6,845 nt of DNA from an uncultured Bacilli bacterium (GTDB lineage: Bacteria; Bacillota_I; Bacilli_A; RF39; UBA660), in NCBI GenBank assembly GCA_947627965.1, contig CANQYA010000052.1, positions 1-6,845 of the forward strand, given 5' to 3'. Every line of letters starts with the position of its first letter. Within the stretch, counting starts at the first letter, position 1. The notes below the pieces were generated by a model. It was given only the letters and a program-made list of their open reading frames with translations, was not told the DNA's origin and ran no database searches. This document shows positions 5,413-6,845 of this stretch, piece by piece. A program made the translations under genes and the position numbers.

Positions 5413-5967
5413 AATTTCTTCAATAATTTGATAATTTAGATTACTAATTTTACTTATATCCTCTTTTGATAGGTTAACTATATAAATAACTTGTTCCCCA
5501 TATATTGTTTGATATTCTTTCTCTTTTAAAAAAGAAAGAATATTTTTTTGTTCGTTGTAGGAACAAGTTATTTTTACTTTGTAACCTTTAGTTAAAGTGA
5601 TAATCTTTCCTTTTTTTAGAGCTTCACTACAAGCTTTACTATAAGATCTAAATAATAGTGAACTACCTAATTTAATACCTCCAAAATACCTAACGACAAT
5701 ACATAAGACATAATCTAAATTATTTTTTTGTAAGACCTGTAAGATAGCATTTCCTGCCGTACCATTAGGTTCGTTATCATCGCAAGCTTTAATATTATTA
5801 TTAATTATGTAACTATAGCAATAATGGGTAGCATTAGGAAATTCATTCTTTACTTTTTCCATAATAGAATTTACTTCGTTAACGTTATTAACACGATAAA
5901 TTCTCGATATAAATTTAGAATTTTTAATAGTAAATTCATAATTGATTGTTTCTTTGATTGTTTTCAT
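5398..5967 (-). CDS. YigZ/IMPACT (UPF0029) family protein
   Basis: A 189-residue member of the YigZ (E. coli) / YvyE (Bacillus) family, related to the N-terminal part of eukaryotic IMPACT. The UPF0029 domain spans about 15-120 with its diagnostic motifs DDNEPNGTAG (63-72) and VVRYFGGIKLG (91-101) followed by an Arg-containing helix (FRSYSKA). The C-terminal 130-186 corresponds to the small DUF1949 ferredoxin-like domain. The exact function is unsettled; the fold suggests a role in nucleic acid or ribosome contact and the protein should be cytoplasmic. The common LGAGGL after the motif is here LGSSLL. The ATG is supported by AAGGTGG on the minus strand (5978-5972), a strong ribosome site. It is divergent from uvrC across 76 bases; I see no convincing -35/-10 pair for it (TATGAT at 5999-5994 is the best -10). 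Nested inverted repeats lie inside its coding region at 5484-5573. Confidence 0.9.
   Translation of the reverse strand: MKTIKETINYEFTIKNSKFISRIYRVNNVNEVNSIMEKVKNEFPNATHYCYSYIINNNIKACDDNEPNGTAGNAILQVLQKNNLDYVLCIVVRYFGGIKLGSSLLFRSYSKACSEALKKGKIITLTKGYKVKITCSYNEQKNILSFLKEKEYQTIYGEQVIYIVNLSKEDISKISNLNYQIIEEILIDN
5484..5573. repeat. Nested inverted repeats inside yigZ
   Basis: The outer arms AAATAACTTGTTCC (5484-5497) and GGAACAAGTTATTT (5560-5573) are a perfect 14-bp inverted repeat. Between them lies a second one: ATATTCTTTCT (5512-5522) and AGAAAGAATAT (5533-5543), 11 bp, whose loop can pair further. On the + strand the inner hairpin is followed by seven T (5543-5549), like an intrinsic terminator pointing antisense to yigZ. 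In the yigZ mRNA the same bases could fold into a long stem. Confidence 0.6.
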
Positions 5968-6017
5968 TAAACCACCTTCTAAATTATAAATATATCATAC
6001 AATATTTTGACGATTTA

Positions 6018-6026
6018 TGGTATAAT
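6018..6026 (+). promoter_or_regulatory. Extended -10 promoter of uvrC
   Basis: TGGTATAAT is a TG-N-TATAAT extended -10 element. No good -35 lies 17 bases upstream (TACAAT at 5998-6003); a TTGACG at 6007-6012 is only 8 bases away and cannot pair with it. The predicted start near 6033 leaves a leader of only about 11 bases, beginning at the AGGTGA ribosome site (6033-6038). Confidence 0.55.
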
Positions 6027-6043
6027 TTTTTTAGGTGAAAACA

Positions 6044-6845
6044 ATGGATGCGATCGTAAGAAAACATATTAAAGAAAAACTAGCTTTAGTACCTAATCTT
6101 CCTGGTAGTTATCAAATGAAAAATAAAGAGGGGGTCATTATTTATGTAGGTAAAGCTAAAAATTTAAAAAATAGATTAAAAAGTTATTTTACCGGTACCG
6201 TTTACGGTAAAACAGCTATGTTAGTTAATGATATAGCTACTTTTGAATATATTGTTACTTCGTCAGAACTAGAGTCCTTAATTCTTGAAATTACCCTTAT
6301 TAAAAAATATAATCCTAAATACAATATTTTATTAAAAGACGATAAAAGTTATCCTTATATTGAACTTACTAACGATAAATATCCTACAGTTAGAGTAGTA
6401 AGAAATCTTAATCGTAAAAAGAATAAAAATCATTTATTTGGTCCATATCCTAACGTAACATCCGCACGACGTACTGTCGAAATAATTAATCGTGTTTATC
6501 CTTTACGTAAATGTGTCAATTTAAAAAAAGATGTCTGCTTGTATTATCATTTAGGAGAATGTTTAGGTTATTGTAAATATAATAATATCGATCCTAAAAT
6601 GATTAGTAATATGAAAAATGAAATAACATCATTTTTAAAAGGTGATGACGAGTTAATTACTAAAAAGATTAAAGAAAATATGTATCAAGCTAGCGAAGCT
6701 TTAAATTATGAGAAAGCTAACGAATTAAAGAAAATGTTAGAAGATATCAGTATTACTTTAAAAAGACAAAAGATAGATTTAAACCATAAATATAACTTCG
6801 ATATGTTTGCTTATTATAAAGATAATAATTATTTATCGGTACAAG
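6044..6845 (+). CDS. uvrC: UvrABC system protein C, 3'-truncated by window edge
   Basis: UvrC is the nuclease of nucleotide excision repair: it joins UvrB at a lesion and cuts the damaged strand on both sides. The first 267 codons are present of roughly 590-610. The GIY-YIG nuclease domain (about 12-95) makes the 3' cut and contains Gly21-Ser-Tyr23, IYVGKAKNLKNR (33-44, with catalytic-type Tyr34 and Arg44) and the metal-binding Glu82 in LILEITLIKKYNPKYN. FGPYPN (132-137) follows. Four cysteines at 157, 165, 173 and 177 (C-x7-C-x7-C-x3-C) match those reported to hold an iron-sulfur cluster in E. coli UvrC. The UVR segment that binds UvrB lies at about 206-240 (EALNYEKANELKK). The C-terminal RNase H-like nuclease and helix-hairpin-helix part lie beyond the window. 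The ATG at 6044 has AGGTGA 5 bases upstream, and the protein start matches the family. Its own promoter separates it from trxA. Confidence 0.96.
   Translation, partial: MDAIVRKHIKEKLALVPNLPGSYQMKNKEGVIIYVGKAKNLKNRLKSYFTGTVYGKTAMLVNDIATFEYIVTSSELESLILEITLIKKYNPKYNILLKDDKSYPYIELTNDKYPTVRVVRNLNRKKNKNHLFGPYPNVTSARRTVEIINRVYPLRKCVNLKKDVCLYYHLGECLGYCKYNNIDPKMISNMKNEITSFLKGDDELITKKIKENMYQASEALNYEKANELKKMLEDISITLKRQKIDLNHKYNFDMFAYYKDNNYLSVQ

Noticed and set aside
5983..6022. Minus-strand promoter for yigZ (TATAAT at 5988-5983 or TATGAT at 5999-5994)
   Set aside because: Neither has a fair -35 at 16-18 bases nor a correctly spaced TG; the first would start inside the ribosome site. A promoter must be near, but I cannot choose it.
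1..6845. Mobile element, phage, defence or toxin-antitoxin system
   Set aside because: No transposase, integrase, terminal repeats, tRNA or defence-family motifs were seen; the genes are chromosomal housekeeping types with uniform composition.

Overview
This is an ordinary-looking chromosomal stretch of a very AT-rich bacterium with Bacillota-type genes. The cvpA, trxA and uvrC neighbourhood, strong AGGAGG-type ribosome binding sites, extended -10 promoters and a DUF1292 gene all point to a low-GC member of the Bacilli or a related lineage, possibly one of the small-genome uncultured gut groups; this placement is inference. The genetic code looks standard: TGA is used as a stop (2705-2707) and tryptophans are TGG, which argues against the recoded Mycoplasma-type lineages. 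A peptidoglycan-cleaving enzyme implies a cell wall.

Layout: (1) 1-2380, + strand: the DNA mismatch repair ATPase mutS, cut at its 5' end by the window edge. (2) 2388-2430: a hairpin that can end mutS and whose 3' arm doubles as the -35 box of the next promoter. (3) 2453-5100, + strand: a compact four-gene unit of a DUF1292 protein, a membrane-anchored transglycosylase with a Pro/Thr-rich linker, a CvpA family membrane protein and thioredoxin. Gene spacing is tight, including a 4-base ATGA overlap, and the unit ends in a hairpin plus T-run at 5099-5124. (4) 5123-5967, - strand: a 72-residue protein of unknown function and a YigZ/IMPACT family protein, convergent with trxA. (5) 6044-6845, + strand: the first 267 codons of uvrC, divergent from yigZ and cut by the window edge. 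No rRNA, tRNA, CRISPR array or insertion sequence is visible, and no gene-free gap exceeds 80 bases.

Two genes at the ends belong to DNA repair (mutS, uvrC), and the middle unit combines cell-envelope and redox functions. The most important observation is that MutS, otherwise well conserved, lacks exactly the three residues Asp-Glu-Ile of its Walker B motif: it reads LILF-GRGT where the family has LILFDEIGRGT. This is a clean 9-base in-frame loss that keeps the frame open but removes the Mg-binding Asp and the catalytic Glu of the ATPase. If it is real in the organism, mismatch repair should be crippled or dominant-negative. If it is not real, it is a sequence error or alteration. Secondary points of interest are the terminator/promoter overlap after mutS, a DUF1292-transglycosylase pair that echoes yrzB-mltG of Bacillus with an unrelated enzyme fold, and nested perfect inverted repeats inside yigZ.
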